Shown here: in pieces, positions 12,103-23,975 of the stretch
How the letters are laid out: each line of letters begins with the position of its first letter
Numbering within the stretch: the first letter of the stretch is position 1
Assembly (NCBI GenBank): GCA_003864495.1
Contig: ML133423.1
Coordinates: forward strand, 231,575-295,574
Length of the DNA: 64,000 nucleotides
Reading direction: 5' to 3'
DNA from: Nemopilema nomurai
Lineage: Eukaryota > Cnidaria > Scyphozoa > Rhizostomeae > Rhizostomatidae
Translations under genes and position numbers: made by a program
Notes under the pieces: model-generated
Database searches by the model: none
Told to the model about the DNA's origin: nothing
Seen by the model: the letters and a program-made list of their open reading frames with translations, nothing else

Positions 12103-12252
12103 GTCATAGGCTACAGGATTTCGTACGACGAATCATAGAGAGTGCGGAAAAATAACCGACCCGAGCGAGACTCGAACTCACGACCCCTGACTTTGTACGC
12201 CAAGTGCTCAGCACTCGAGGCCAGGCCATTTATCCGCACTGCCCCTCTCTTT
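12103..12252 (-). mobile_element. tRNA-derived SINE (about 150 bp)
   Basis: A clean insertion relative to copy B: copy B reads ttgcagctatttcttggtg (29600s) without it. The element is flanked by the 9-bp target duplication cagctattt (12094-12102 and 12253-12261). On the minus strand it starts with a tRNA-like region: ggcagtgcggataaatggcc, a short hairpin around gtgctgagcac, and a B-box-like gtgagttcgagtctcgc. An unrelated tail of about 55 bp follows, without a poly(A). This is the structure of a tRNA-head SINE. It is not a functional tRNA gene, because the acceptor arms do not pair convincingly. Confidence 0.85.
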
Positions 12253-12840
12253 CAGCTATTTCTTGGTGTGGAAATGGTAACGGAAAGTATTTGATAAGAC
12301 ACCACTCCACTAGGCAAAAGGTAGGTTGATTTAATAAATGCGATTTCAACCCTTTTTCAAAAGAATAATATTAATAGGACTAACAGGAGCATGGCTCTGG
12401 CATATTTCCATGGTCTCCACCCCGCATCCCTGACCATAGATATCTCCCCTACTTGTTGGCGAATAGCGCTTTGATTTCCCAAGCCCCCACCCAGCCCTCA
12501 AAGAAAATAACAAAAAGGAACTGGCAAAAAAGATTTGTTTTTGTTTGGTTTTATTTTTGTTGAATTCCCTTAGATCTCGATATTATAAATTTACTTATAT
12601 ATTCATTAATGAAATGATTAATTATATGCATAACTTGCTCGCATATGTTTTTCTACAGAGGGGCATGTTTATCGAGAATCGAAATCAGTAACATCGTACG
12701 ATAAAATTTTCTTATGTATTTTAGATTTGCTAATTTTTCACTCTCTTACGAAAATGGCTTATGTAAGCCTTTTTTAAAAAAAAATTCAGTTGCAGCTATT
12801 TCCTGGTTTGGAACTGGTAACGGTAAGTATTTGGTAAGAC
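12253..12840. repeat. Local direct repeat (about 48 bp, two copies)
   Basis: cagctatttcttggtgtgga followed by aatggtaacggaaagtatttgataagac (12253-12300) is repeated with changes at about 12792-12840 (cagctatttcctggtttgga...). The first copy marks the right limit of similarity to copy B. Confidence 0.7.
12535..12790 (+). repeat. Dispersed repeat, member 1
   Basis: About 250 bp, from ggttttatttttgttgaatt through taaatttacttatatattca and acagaggggcatgtttatcg, matches 14296-14540 in the same orientation with many small differences. It may be a decayed mobile element; no ends or coding capacity were recognised. Confidence 0.7.
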
Positions 12841-13436
12841 AATAATGATTATTGTTGAAACGCACAGTCAAGGAAAGTCAAACTATGAAACTTCATGAGA
12901 CATTCTGCTTGGAAAACACCCTTATATGGAACTAACAAAAATTGTGAATAACTCCATAAAATCAATAAATATATTCCTAAGGGGAAAGCCACCATAAGTG
13001 TTTAAGGTCTACTACCAAGAAGATATTTTCTTTGATGATATATCTTTATATCCTTATGGATATCCTTAATGATAACTGTCTATAAAATTTCCTAGTTTGT
13101 TTAACCGAGTTAAAAGATTCAATTTAACTGAAATCGTTTAATGATATATTGCTTTCGTCTAGAAAGTAATTAACAGAAAAATTTGTACTGTACAATTTCC
13201 ATAGACCCACGCATTAAAAAACCTAGACATTTCTGGCAACAATGATTCAACACTCTATTTAATCACTTCAGACATTCCATTTTTTGCGCTTTGACCAACC
13301 AGCAGCCTCTATTGTAGTGCTAGTTCCCAAGAGGGGAGGCATGCATTGTCTAGAAAGCACTGCGTGAAAACGCGCCAAAATCAATGTTGTGTTAATTTCA
13401 ATAACAATCTTTAATGCCGGCAAAAAAGATGAGCTT

Positions 13437-14110
13437 TCAAGGCACCTCACAAAAAGCAATTAATTTCGTGAAAAACCTGAAGTTCCTGCTCTTACCAAAG
13501 ACCATCGAGAGCTTAAAAAGTAACGGAGAGTGCAGTGTGTGGAAATTGATTGTTACGAGCCTACAAATGTGATGATCGCATTGTTCACGATTCCAGTCGA
13601 AGGCCACCATCTCCTTGTCAAAAAAGTTCGGAGGGCAAAGGATTTTAAAAGAGATATGCGTAAATATGCTTTCTACCTTGTTGTCTGTAGTAAGTAAAAG
13701 TATACAGGCCTCTTTTATAACTCTCAGATCTTCATCTTTTAAAATTCTTAGCATTTGGGGTCGAATAAATATTTCAGCTAGTAGTCCAGAGAAAACGTCT
13801 TGCGCTATTTTTAAAAACCTTCGAAGGGATGTTATCGATTCCAGGTGATGATATTTTCAGGAATTACATTTCCAAAGTCAAACTTAGGCATACAACCGAA
13901 CGTTTCTGTTGTTTTTAAAATACTAAGGTGGTTTTCGAAGCATTTCAGTTGATCAGATAGTGTCGAGGCTGCCCTTTCGTCAGACATTTCTTCATATTAT
14001 CAGCCAAGGGTTGGACTATATTGAGACCTTCACTTATATATGCGAATTGATTATACATCGTCTGTGCTAAAATTTTACTTTCAGACAGGACAGTTTCGTT
14101 CCCTATCAGT
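13437..14110 (-). pseudogene. Decayed coding remnant, unknown family
   Basis: On the minus strand a 105-residue open stretch (13754-13437) extends upstream in the same frame to about 13860 (SLRRFLKIAQDVFSGLLAEI). It is preceded by short conserved-looking pieces in other frames up to 14110, separated by stops and shifts. The composition (balanced hydrophobic and charged residues, little low complexity) looks like former protein-coding DNA more than random AT-rich sequence. No domain was recognised, so it could be transposon- or host-derived. Confidence 0.3.
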
Positions 14111-14295
14111 ATCATTTAATTTTGTTTGGTATTTTTTTCATTTAATATAGGCTGGATTGATTGCATTTGTGAACTTCTAGCTACCCTTGAATAATCTTAC
14201 ATCTAAATTTTCGAAATATTTATTACTAGTGCCTCTGATTAATTCAACGCATTTATTTCTGGTTTTTTGTTCTTCTCCTTCTCAGAGACAGTTAT

Positions 14296-14540
14296 GCTCT
14301 TGTTTAGTTTTATTTTTGTTGAATTCCCTTTTTGCCTTAGACCTCGACATTATAAATTTACGTATATATTCATTAATGAAAGGTGCATAACTTGCTCACA
14401 TTCATTTTTGCTACAGAGGGGCATGTTGATTGAGAATCAAAATCAGCGTTTGAGAAACATCTTACGATAAAATTTTGTTGGGTGTTCTAGCTTTGCTAAT
14501 ATTTCTCTTCCCTATGAAAATGGCTAATGCATGCCCATTT
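14296..14540 (+). repeat. Dispersed repeat, member 2
   Basis: The second member of the roughly 250-bp repeat at 12535-12790, in the same orientation, with extra bases (ccctttttgccttagacctc against cccttagatctc). Confidence 0.7.
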
Positions 14541-14769
14541 TAAATGCATTAAGAGAGTTGTAGATTAACAAGTTTGCTCCCCTCAGCTTCAAAAAGAAAA
14601 CAATGTTGAATCGATAGTACCATTGCAAATAGAATAATTATAGAAGCAACTTTTACTTTTATCAAAACTTTTGGACGTTTCAATTAAACTTTCTTGAAAA
14701 ACGGCAGCCCCACTTTCATTTTGCTTTTTTATCTTTTTTCTCTATTTACTGATAATATTTCATAGAACA

Positions 14770-15240
14770 TTTGAGTGGCATTTATAGTGAGGACCTGTTG
14801 GCCATCCATTCAAAAAGTCACCAGTTAAGAATTTCGCCTTATTCTGGGATTGTACAGCCATCGGGCTAGGCACTTAATCCACTTTTTCGAAGATAGGTCT
14901 GAAAGTGCTCACATCCGTGGAAACTTTAGGTTTTTCATCGAAATTTATGGTCGAAAACGAAGGAAACAACATAGACACGAATATTTTTCAGTTGGGGTAA
15001 ATTCAGCATTGCTAACAGCATACTTATAGAAACCAGTAAGTCTTTGATAGTCTCCTATCTCGGCCTTCCCATCTAATGCTCTCCCGGCTTTCTCTTTGTC
15101 TGGTATGAATTTTTGAAAATCGATAGTATGGTTTGATCAACTGGATGCTCGAAGTATCCGCAAAAATAGATCACTTGCAGTAATACAATCTATAGTGGAA
15201 CAAAGTTCTTTGAACAGCGAATAGCCCACATGCTCATATG
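14770..15240 (-). pseudogene. Possible decayed coding remnant, unknown family
   Basis: Minus-strand translation gives protein-like runs such as FQKFIPDKEKAGRALDGK and EIGDYQRLTGFYKYAVSN near 15150-15000, and a shorter run near 14850, interrupted by stops. It may belong with the remnant at 13437-14110. The family is not identified, and chance cannot be excluded. Confidence 0.2.
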
Positions 15241-16756
15241 ATTAATGGCAACATAGCAAGAAGGGCAAAGGAAAAGAGTCACCATCAGCGAGTTTTTCCC
15301 AAAAGGACACCTATAATAAATCTACAAGGCATCATTTTCTTACAATTTCTCTCGTCTCACTTAATTATCAAGAAACTTGAAATTTAGGCTGCTATTCAGG
15401 AATATCATTTGCCCTCTATTCACTTAGCTGAAGATGGTCTGGTGCCCCTTTTGAAGAGAGCTCTCTTGAAGAGAAAAAAGCCCGAAGGGAAAATGAAAAA
15501 TTTCGGCTCGAGCCAAAGTGACGGAGCAAAGTATGGAAAAAGAGGTTTTAGACCGTTATTCCAAGTAAAATCGAACAGAAATTTCCAGCTACCAAATTTT
15601 CAGATTAAAGAGGAAACTTTCAAGATACCTGTGTTAAGATTATTAGTATTTCTTTCGTGCAACTGCTTTTGAGCAATTTACGCTAATAGGGGTTGTTCCA
15701 TCAGGAGTAAGATTCGGATGTTGTTGTATCAAGTCTACACTCGTCATCAAATTTTGAAAATTTTCCACACCTCGGTTATCTACTGCCCCCCTTCTCTGGA
15801 TCCGCCTCTTGCCGTACACAGCCAACTCGACCAGTCAACTGCGTTTCTAGAAATCCTATTATTTCCAGCTCACAGAGCACCCTGAAATGCTAAAATATAG
15901 ATGTCTATAAATATTAAGCATTCTCTTACCGTGTTAGTTACTCTTCAAGACCGTGCTTCGACAGCCATTGCGATATTCTTCCAACCTGTTCACTGTAATT
16001 TTCTTCAAACGAAGTTTGGAAACAGTTTTGCTCGTGCCAAGGTTTAGGTACTTTCCGTTGCTTCATTATGATGTTTCTGCTGTGACACGTTTGCAAGGGA
16101 CAGAACATAAAACTTTTACCCCATCTTGATTCACGAATTGGGAGCATGCTCTGATATTATTAAGCCATCATAAAGCTTCAAATGGCACAAGACTGCTTTT
16201 ATCTATGAGTATGTTGTTCTACAATGGTTCGGGGTTGGAGGGATGTTCTTTAGGAGTAAAGCCTCTTTGCTTATTTTGTCCGTTGTAATGAAAAATGCAA
16301 CATTTTACAGCGTGGTTTAAAAGTATTCACGTGTTTGTGTTAAATTCCTCTGATAGAAATCTATTATATTTCACATGTAATATACTAAGACGAAAATTCA
16401 TTTGTTATAAAGCACGCCATAGTAAGCTTCCCTCATTCTACCACAAGCAAAGTTTTAATATCAATTAGGATGCTAGTCTCTCCTGGAAAGCCTAAGTAAA
16501 AGGTTGACAATCACTGTATAAGAGGTCACAGAATTTTGAGAATCCGAATGTCATCCTTCTATAGCCGGTAGGATGTCATTTGCCAATTGTGGTACCATAA
16601 TTGTGGTAATTCTTTTCTCTTAATGTCAACATATAACAGGGGCGTTGGTCGCATTTATAACCAAAGTAGAGATCGTGTTCCAAGGACACATTACATTGGA
16701 TATATTACAGGAATCGACACACTACCGTGTTTGAACAAATGTTCTTGGCTTGTATT
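15241..16756. other. Intergenic DNA, no feature supported
   Basis: AT-rich sequence. Open frames at 15409-15672 (plus) and 15643-15825 (minus) are short, lack recognisable domains and show no splice context. Nothing else was seen. Confidence 0.4.
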
Positions 16757-16759
16757 CAT

Positions 16760-16904
16760 ACACTTTTACAATCAGGGTAATGTATTCAAATACACATCAA
16801 AAATAGTATATTTATCACAATCATTGAGCATGTGTCTGAGTAGATGGACTATAGTATAATGTGATTTTTCTTATAAGAAACATTTCCCTGATTGTAAAAG
16901 TATA
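16760..16904. repeat. Short inverted repeat (possible mini-MITE or stem-loop)
   Basis: acttttacaatcagggtaat near 16761 is the near-perfect reverse complement of ttccctgattgtaaaagt near 16884-16901, giving arms of about 21 bp around a loop of about 98 bp. No target duplication was convincing. Confidence 0.6.
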
Positions 16905-17549
16905 TTTTATTTCATAATATAAACGTATCAGGTCTGAAGTAAAAAATGTTGTTTCTTATAGGCGGGAAACTACAGAAATCTGGTCACATACATAAATTCA
17001 TACAAGTGATTCAGTTCTATAACTGAAATGCTTTCTAACACAATCCATCTCAAAGGTCCAAATTTTCGGTGCATATTGCGCACGCTCCTAGAACTGATAT
17101 AAAAAACGACCGATTCTTTTCAGCACCAAATAAACGGTTAAAAATTATAATACCTAAACCATAATTTATATTCTTAACCATTAAGCCAATTTCGGGAAAA
17201 TGAAACTATGAAAAAAGGTTCAACAAACATGACTAAATTCCCTTTTCGGTGCATTTCTTCATTTTCCTCTGAAGACGTCAATTAAAAAATTAGTTTGATA
17301 AGACTCTATCGTGCTTTTAACAAGGCACCTATCCATTCAACGGATTATACACCAAATCAAAAAGGCAATTCAGACACCAGATTCCATTAAATCACTCTCC
17401 TTGTATATCACATTCATCATTTTGTAACCAGCAACTATTATGGTCCAACATTATTATTAAAAATTACATATCTATCATATTTGAAATACCGTTAATGCTT
17501 AGACGTGATCGTATTTTCATAACTTATGTATATTAACTGTTCATGTTCT
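16905..17549. other. Intergenic DNA, no feature supported
   Basis: AT-rich sequence between the inverted repeat and the satellite array; nothing coding or repetitive was recognised. Confidence 0.4.
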
Positions 17550-19440
17550 AAGCCTCAAGCAGGTGTTACAATGATTACCTGCCAATCCTTTCCTCCTGTT
17601 CAAAGTGTCCTCAATCAACCGTAGGTTCGTTATCGTAGTTTTATAATTTTAAAATATTGACTATTGATGCTCAATTTACAACCAAGTCACCATTAGATGT
17701 TACAATGATTATCTAACAATGTTCTTGTTCCATCTCAAGGTGCCCTGTAACTGACTTTTCATCAAACGTAGGTTATTTATCGTAGTTTTATTATTTTATT
17801 ATTGACGATTGATGCTCTTTTTATAAATAAGTCACGAATAGATGTCACAATGAAATTCTAATAATTTTCTTGTTTCATCTCAAGGTGCCCTCCAACGTGC
17901 CTTTCACCAAATGTAAGTTATTTATCGTAGTTTTTTAATTTTAAAATGTTGACTATTGATGCTCTATTTACAAGTAAGTCACCAATAGATGTCACAATGA
18001 TTATCTAATAATTTTCTTGTTTCATCTCAAGGTGCCCCCCAACTGGCCTTTCACCAAACGTAAGTTATCTATCGCAGTTTTCTAATTTTAAAATATTGAC
18101 TATTGATGCTCTATTTACAACTAAGTCACCAATAGATGTCACAATGATTATCTAAGAATTTTTTTGTTTTATCTCAAGGTGCCCTCTAACTGACCTTTCA
18201 TGAAACGTAAGTTATTATCGTAGTTTTCTAATTTAAAGTATTGACGATTGATGCTCTATTTACAACTAAGTCACGAATAGATGTCACAATGATTATCTAA
18301 TAATTCTCATGTTTCATTTCAAGGTGCCCTCTAACTGACCTTTCATGAAACGTAAGTTATCTATCGTAGTTTTCTAATTTTAAAATATTGACTATTGTTG
18401 CTCTATTTACAACTAAGTCATCAATACATGTCACAATTGCTATCTAACAATGTTCTTGTTCTATGGCCTTTCTTCAAACGTAAGTTATTTATGTAGTTTT
18501 CTAATCTTAAATATTGACGATTGATGCTCTATTTAAACTAAGTCACCAATAGATGTCACAATGATTATCTAACAATTTTCTTGTATTATCTCAAGGTGCC
18601 ATCCAATTAGCCTTTCATCAAACGTAAGTTATTTATCGTAGTTTTCTTTTAAAATATTGACGATTGATGCTCTATTTACAACCAAGTGACCAATAGATGT
18701 CACAATGATTATCTAATAATTTTCTTGTTTCATCTCAAGGTGCCCCCCAACTGGCCTTTCACCAAACGTAAGTTATCTATCGCAGTTTTCTAATTTTAAA
18801 ATATTGACGATTGATGCTCTATTTACAACCAAGTGACCAATAGATGTCACAATGATTATCTAATAATTTTCTTGTTTTATCTCAAGGTGCCCTCCAACTG
18901 GCCTTTCATCAAACGTAAGTTATTTATCGTATTTCTATTTTAAATATTGCGATTGATGCTCTATTTACAACTAAGTCACCAATAATGTCACAATGATTAT
19001 CTAAATTTTCTTGTTTCATCTCAAGGTGCCCTCAACTGGCCTTTCATCAAACGTAAGTTATTTATCGTAGATTTCTTATTTCAACCATTAACGATTGATG
19101 CTCTATTTACAACCAAGTCACCAATAGATGTCACAATGATTATCTAACAAATTTCTGGCTTGATTTCAAGTTACTCTTCAGCCACCTCTCCATAAAACGT
19201 AAATTCGTTATATAACTTTTCTATATATTACTATTGACTGTTGATGTTTTTTAACACTTAAAGTTTACAAACTTTTTATTTCTATTCAACAATCTTACGA
19301 TGCTGTCACCAATACTATCTATTTAAGTTTTTGTTCCGATTCAAATGTTTCCAATTGACACTTCATCAAAGTAAAACTGTCAATATTATCATTTAAACTA
19401 TAAATGATTGATGTTCTATTTATACTAAAATGTTACATAT
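17550..19440. repeat. Satellite-like tandem array, about 131-147-bp unit, about 13 copies
   Basis: Each unit contains, in order, ttgacgattgatgctctatt, acaactaagtcaccaatagatgtcacaatgattatct, tttctcttgtttcatctcaaggtgcc-type sequence and cctttcatcaaacgtaagtt followed by atttatcgtagtttt. The tgatgctctattta landmark recurs at about 17668, 17811, 17957, 18104, 18250, 18390, 18521, 18666, 18812, 18954 and 19095. Edge units (17550-17650 and 19150-19440) are more diverged than central ones, as expected for an array homogenised by unequal exchange. No open frame runs through it. Confidence 0.92.
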
Positions 19441-21433
19441 CTTTCGCAATTATTCTAGTCTCTGCACTATAAGTGCCTTTTTAATCATTCTTTTTTAATT
19501 GTCAAGTACTAGTATGTCATACGTTTCTAGCACAAGGATCTACTTTCCATGTTTACTTTTTAATCATATCTCTTCTTGTTGATAAAATGTAAGCAGAAAC
19601 TTGTATTCATAATGGTAAATAAAGCAAATATTGTAGAAAAACCGAGCATTATTTCGACGATACACAACTAGTCCGTAAGCTACCCGAAACCTCTCAACCC
19701 CCCCTCACCTCGGACCTTAACTATACGTAAAATATATTGGCAGCAGACTGCTTTGAAATATCAGCTCTAGATTTTCTTTAAGAGGTTTATCTTTATAATA
19801 CAGTCTTTTCGATTACCCCACCCTGTCATTGCCCAATAACCAATATTTGTTCTTTCATGAATTTTCTTCCAATATTGTATATTTCTAAGTATTTAAATTA
19901 TCAAAAATCAACTCATTGTTCCTACCTGTGCCTCTTTCTGGAAAAATACTTGAATTGTAATTTATTGTTGGTATCAATGTTTGTTGAACCTATCATCGCA
20001 ACGATTTAATGAGACATCATGCTATATTGATACACGGATCTGCGCACAACCCCAAAAGCAATGATAAACAACAACCTTTTCGACTTAATGCTGATGAGAA
20101 GGCTTGAATCATTTCCCTGCCTATTGCGAGGTCTTCAATTCCGAACAATGCCAAATTCAGGTAAGACCTTTCTTATAAATCAATAGTGCTATCTGATTTT
20201 CCCTTTCTTTATCGTGTTATTTTTTATATATTGAGCACGTGTATTTAACGACGTAAAAACACTGAAAACGTGGATTCCTTTCTTGTTCTTCTGCCTGGCA
20301 TAAGAAGCGTTAGCGGAACACATCCGTGCAGTAGCCACTACTCTTGGCTAGGAGCATCGAGCTCAACTTGAAGCAGCCTTGGTTACACAGCTTGAAACAA
20401 TCAAATTGGCGACTTTTTTTAAAACAATTCGTGCATTACATTGAATGAAAATAGTTTAGTCTCCCCATAAAAAATGGGGCAATATCAACCAAAAACACAA
20501 TCAAATGCAATGATACAGTCGTTAAAAAGGCCAAGTTAACATTGCCTTGTAACAAATTAAAGCTCAAATAAAAGTCTCTTTCAAAACTGGGCGCGTAATG
20601 AATCGAATTATTTTCACGTTTGCTCACCAACCTTATAGTTATGTTGAAAAAGAATTTATTTCAGAAGGCTGATAACTGCTTTTAAGTTACAACAAATTGC
20701 AAAAACGATTGCGGGCTAAATTATCAGGTATTTGAGCCCACCCTTCAGGGCTGGTCTTGAGTAGTGTTCTTTACCAAAAGGAAACCAGAGAACGTGTTCA
20801 CTTTGAATACCCATAAACTACCTTCATGAGAGTATGTGATACGCTTGAAAAATATTTTTATTTTGTGTTTTTCTTGTTTCATTTTTTTTATTGTCAACCC
20901 GATCGGTGAAATAGAACTGACATTTAAAGAGTTCTGTGATTCGAATGCGGAGTAGCGTGCTTGAGTAGCACGCAGGGCACTGTGAAGGAGAATCACCTAA
21001 AAGAGTCATGCGCGAATCTGACCTCCATGAACATTAGCATTGCAAGGCCAGTCTGTCTCAGGCACTGAACTTTTAGATATGCCATCGACAGGCGAACACT
21101 CAAGTCTGAAATTGAGCAAGCCTAAATTGGTAGTGAACCTGGGAAGCAATCAACTTAGAGTTCCACCCAAACTTACGTAGAGTCCTGAAAGTATCAAAAA
21201 ACAAGTACTCTCACAGCAGAAAGAAGTTCTAGTGCAATCGCAATTTCTTTGGTCGCAATTTCTTAAATTCGTTTAGATCTAGGCTAGGCATTCCCTCAAT
21301 AAATCAAGCTATTCTGAAGTCACTTGATCTAAAAGAAAATACCTAAAAACGGGGTAGCAGAAGACAAGAGCTGTTCCTTTCTCTTAGCAAAAACAACTAA
21401 ACTTGATGAAGAGGAATATTGTAATTCGAAAAA
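19441..21433. other. Intergenic DNA left of copy B
   Basis: AT-rich, with short open frames on the minus strand (20436-20630, 20745-20996) that show no domain or splice support. The left limit of duplication copy B cannot be fixed because copy A runs off the window. Confidence 0.4.
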
Positions 21434-23975
21434 AGACCTATTTTGCGTTCGCTTTAATTTGTTTTTAACATGTCTCCTCTGAGATAATCAAATGCGTCAC
21501 CTTTAAGCAAGTTTTCTTTTGCTGAAAGCAAATCTCTCTCGCCTAAAAATAAAGCTTCAAAAAAAGCTATATAGTAAGAATGCTAGGGGATATTAAGTCA
21601 CGGTACCTTCTCTGAACCTGAATTGCAAATCTTCAGTGTAAGATCATTTTGGGGGCGGGGCGGTCGCTCGTTCTGTACTTCTCCCCGTAATGCCCTCCAC
21701 TGTCGTTTAGTAACACTTGAAATGCAAATAGAGACAGATCACTCAATGTCCAAAATAAACAACATTTTTGTCAAACAAACTAAAACAAGTAACAATTGCA
21801 GGCAATCTTAATGCAGAGATTAGTTAACAAAACATTTTGCAAACTTTTCAAGTTCAAGATTCAAAGCAAATCAAATCAAAGCTCTAAAAACGGAACATGA
21901 GAGTAACGATTTTACGCAGAAAGTTTCCTGAGAGGCGCCTTGTGGTTTAATGACTCGCAAACTGAAATACCATCATTGCTTTAGCCATAAAGGCCACAAA
22001 ATTCAAAGCCTTTGACACTAACACCACTTGGTGCTCCAGTCAGTATTCTACAAGCAAGGCACCGAGAAGCTTATGGAGAAAACAATCCAGGAAGGAGCTC
22101 CAGCCAATTTAACAGGTAAGATTTACAATAGAAACTGATTAAAATAATACATTAACAGGGCAACGAAGAAGAACGCTGGTCCCCTTAGATCTGAATCGGT
22201 ATAAGGTTGAAAACATCATGTCTTTTGAATCATGCATTTTAGTGCTAAATATCACAAACTCATCCAACAGACACTTTCACAGCGTGACGTATTCCGACAA
22301 AATCAACATCTAACAGAAATGGCTAGCTTGGTTAAACGTCCTTAGCCAACAAAACGATGAAGCACGAAACGGTCATGGCAGCAAACGAAAAGAAACTGGC
22401 AAAAAATCACAAAATAGGTATCTAAATAGCTTGCTCTAATTGAGCTTCTTCATAATAACCAATATTAAAGTCCCTTTAGCTATTTCCTAATGTGCCGTGA
22501 AGAGCCTTTTTCAAACAATTGAAGCTACTTTTCCATTCAGTGGCAAAACACAAGAAGTACAAGGTGCAAATACGCTCTTAGCAAATTAAAGCCATGCTTC
22601 TATAAGCCAAAAGTTGTTTTTGGTAACATGGATAGTAATAATACGAAGCACAAATACTTGAGAATAGCTATTCACTGGATTCTTAAGCCACCAGCCTTTT
22701 AGGTTTCTCTACAATTATCATAAAAGTTCATGTAATAATTTGCTTTTAAGCTCTGGTAATTGCACGATGCACGTTGCTCAAAAACGACTCCTTTGTATAG
22801 AATTATTTAAAAACAGAATCATTTGAGTCCACCTTGTGTCCAGAGTTTTGTGTCAATTACGCTCTTCAAATTATTCTTTGAGCAATCCAAACAACTTTGC
22901 CATTTTAGGCCTAATCAAACCACTTCTTTGGTCAAAACATCTTAAATCTATTGAGCCCCAGATTTGAAATTATTTACTTAGTGAACTAGAATCAGCAGCA
23001 AATCTAAAAAGTTTCAAGATTTCGATAGAAAATGGGATCGACCCAACAGGAGATGCAGTGCCTGTACCTATCTACTGACTTAGAAATTTGAAACTCAGAA
23101 CTGAAAACATTTTTTCTTTTCTTTGTTATGTTTTTTCAAATTTGATTTGTCAACTTATTTCAGTAAGGTATATATTGTTAGTTTTTTTTATATCCAATGA
23201 AAATCAAGTAAATCACACTCACACACACATATCCAATCACCTTCAGATAAAAATGCATGATTGCTAGAGTGAAAGACAATATCCCTTCTCTAACTATACA
23301 TAACACAAGAAAAGCTTGACCTTTGAGCTCTTTGCTGTCATTTGAGCTTGCTCTCTAACAGAAAGTGCATTAAAACAAGTTTTTTTCTATATTTTGGCAA
23401 ATATGCTTTTATACTGTCTCAATATCTGCATAAAAAATAATGGTTTCAACCTTTTTGATAGGCACACTAAGGGTTTCTCACATTTACATTGGATTGCAAT
23501 TATATTCAAGTTAACAAATTATTGCTTACTCCACAAAGCAACTCCTTGACAAAAATTATTTCAAACATTCATAGCCACATGCTAACAACATAAGGTATGT
23601 CACAAGAAGTTTCTGGAACCTTTTCAACTTTTCTGCAGATTGACAACTTTTATATTATTATACGTTAAATATTTAGCAACTCATATTTTGTGGTTGTTGG
23701 GTACAGAGAAGGCATACATGCAGTTCATTGCACTTGAAAAATGGAATTTGATACCAGCCAGAAATCCAGTCCAACCGTGGCGATTACAAGATAATGATGA
23801 GATGAGAAACATATTGAATACCTTTCGAGAAACACCACATTCAAAGCATGGATCATCCCCGTACTGGCCTCTAAAATGCATTCAGCTCAAACACTTGAGT
23901 CAGGTCAGGCATACCTGCTACTGGTACCATGTAATCCAGTACTACCTGTTTCATGAACGCAACCCTGAGCCTCAC

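Larger units (their letters stand above)
1..12290 (+). repeat. Segmental duplication, copy A (decayed)
   Basis: The sequence from the first base matches 21434 onward in direct orientation, base for base apart from scattered substitutions and short indels. The match runs to about 7802, where a transposon interrupts it, and resumes at about 11703-12290 against 29228-29640. The left end may lie outside the window. Introns are retained, so this is a DNA-level duplication and not a processed copy. It covers the last two exons of the channel gene, its 3' flank, a minisatellite and a small plus-strand frame. Lesions specific to this copy are listed under the channel pseudogene. Confidence 0.93.

Noticed and set aside
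12130..12252. Functional tRNA gene
   Set aside because: B-box-like sequence is present, but acceptor pairing is poor, and the target duplication plus empty site show a SINE insertion.
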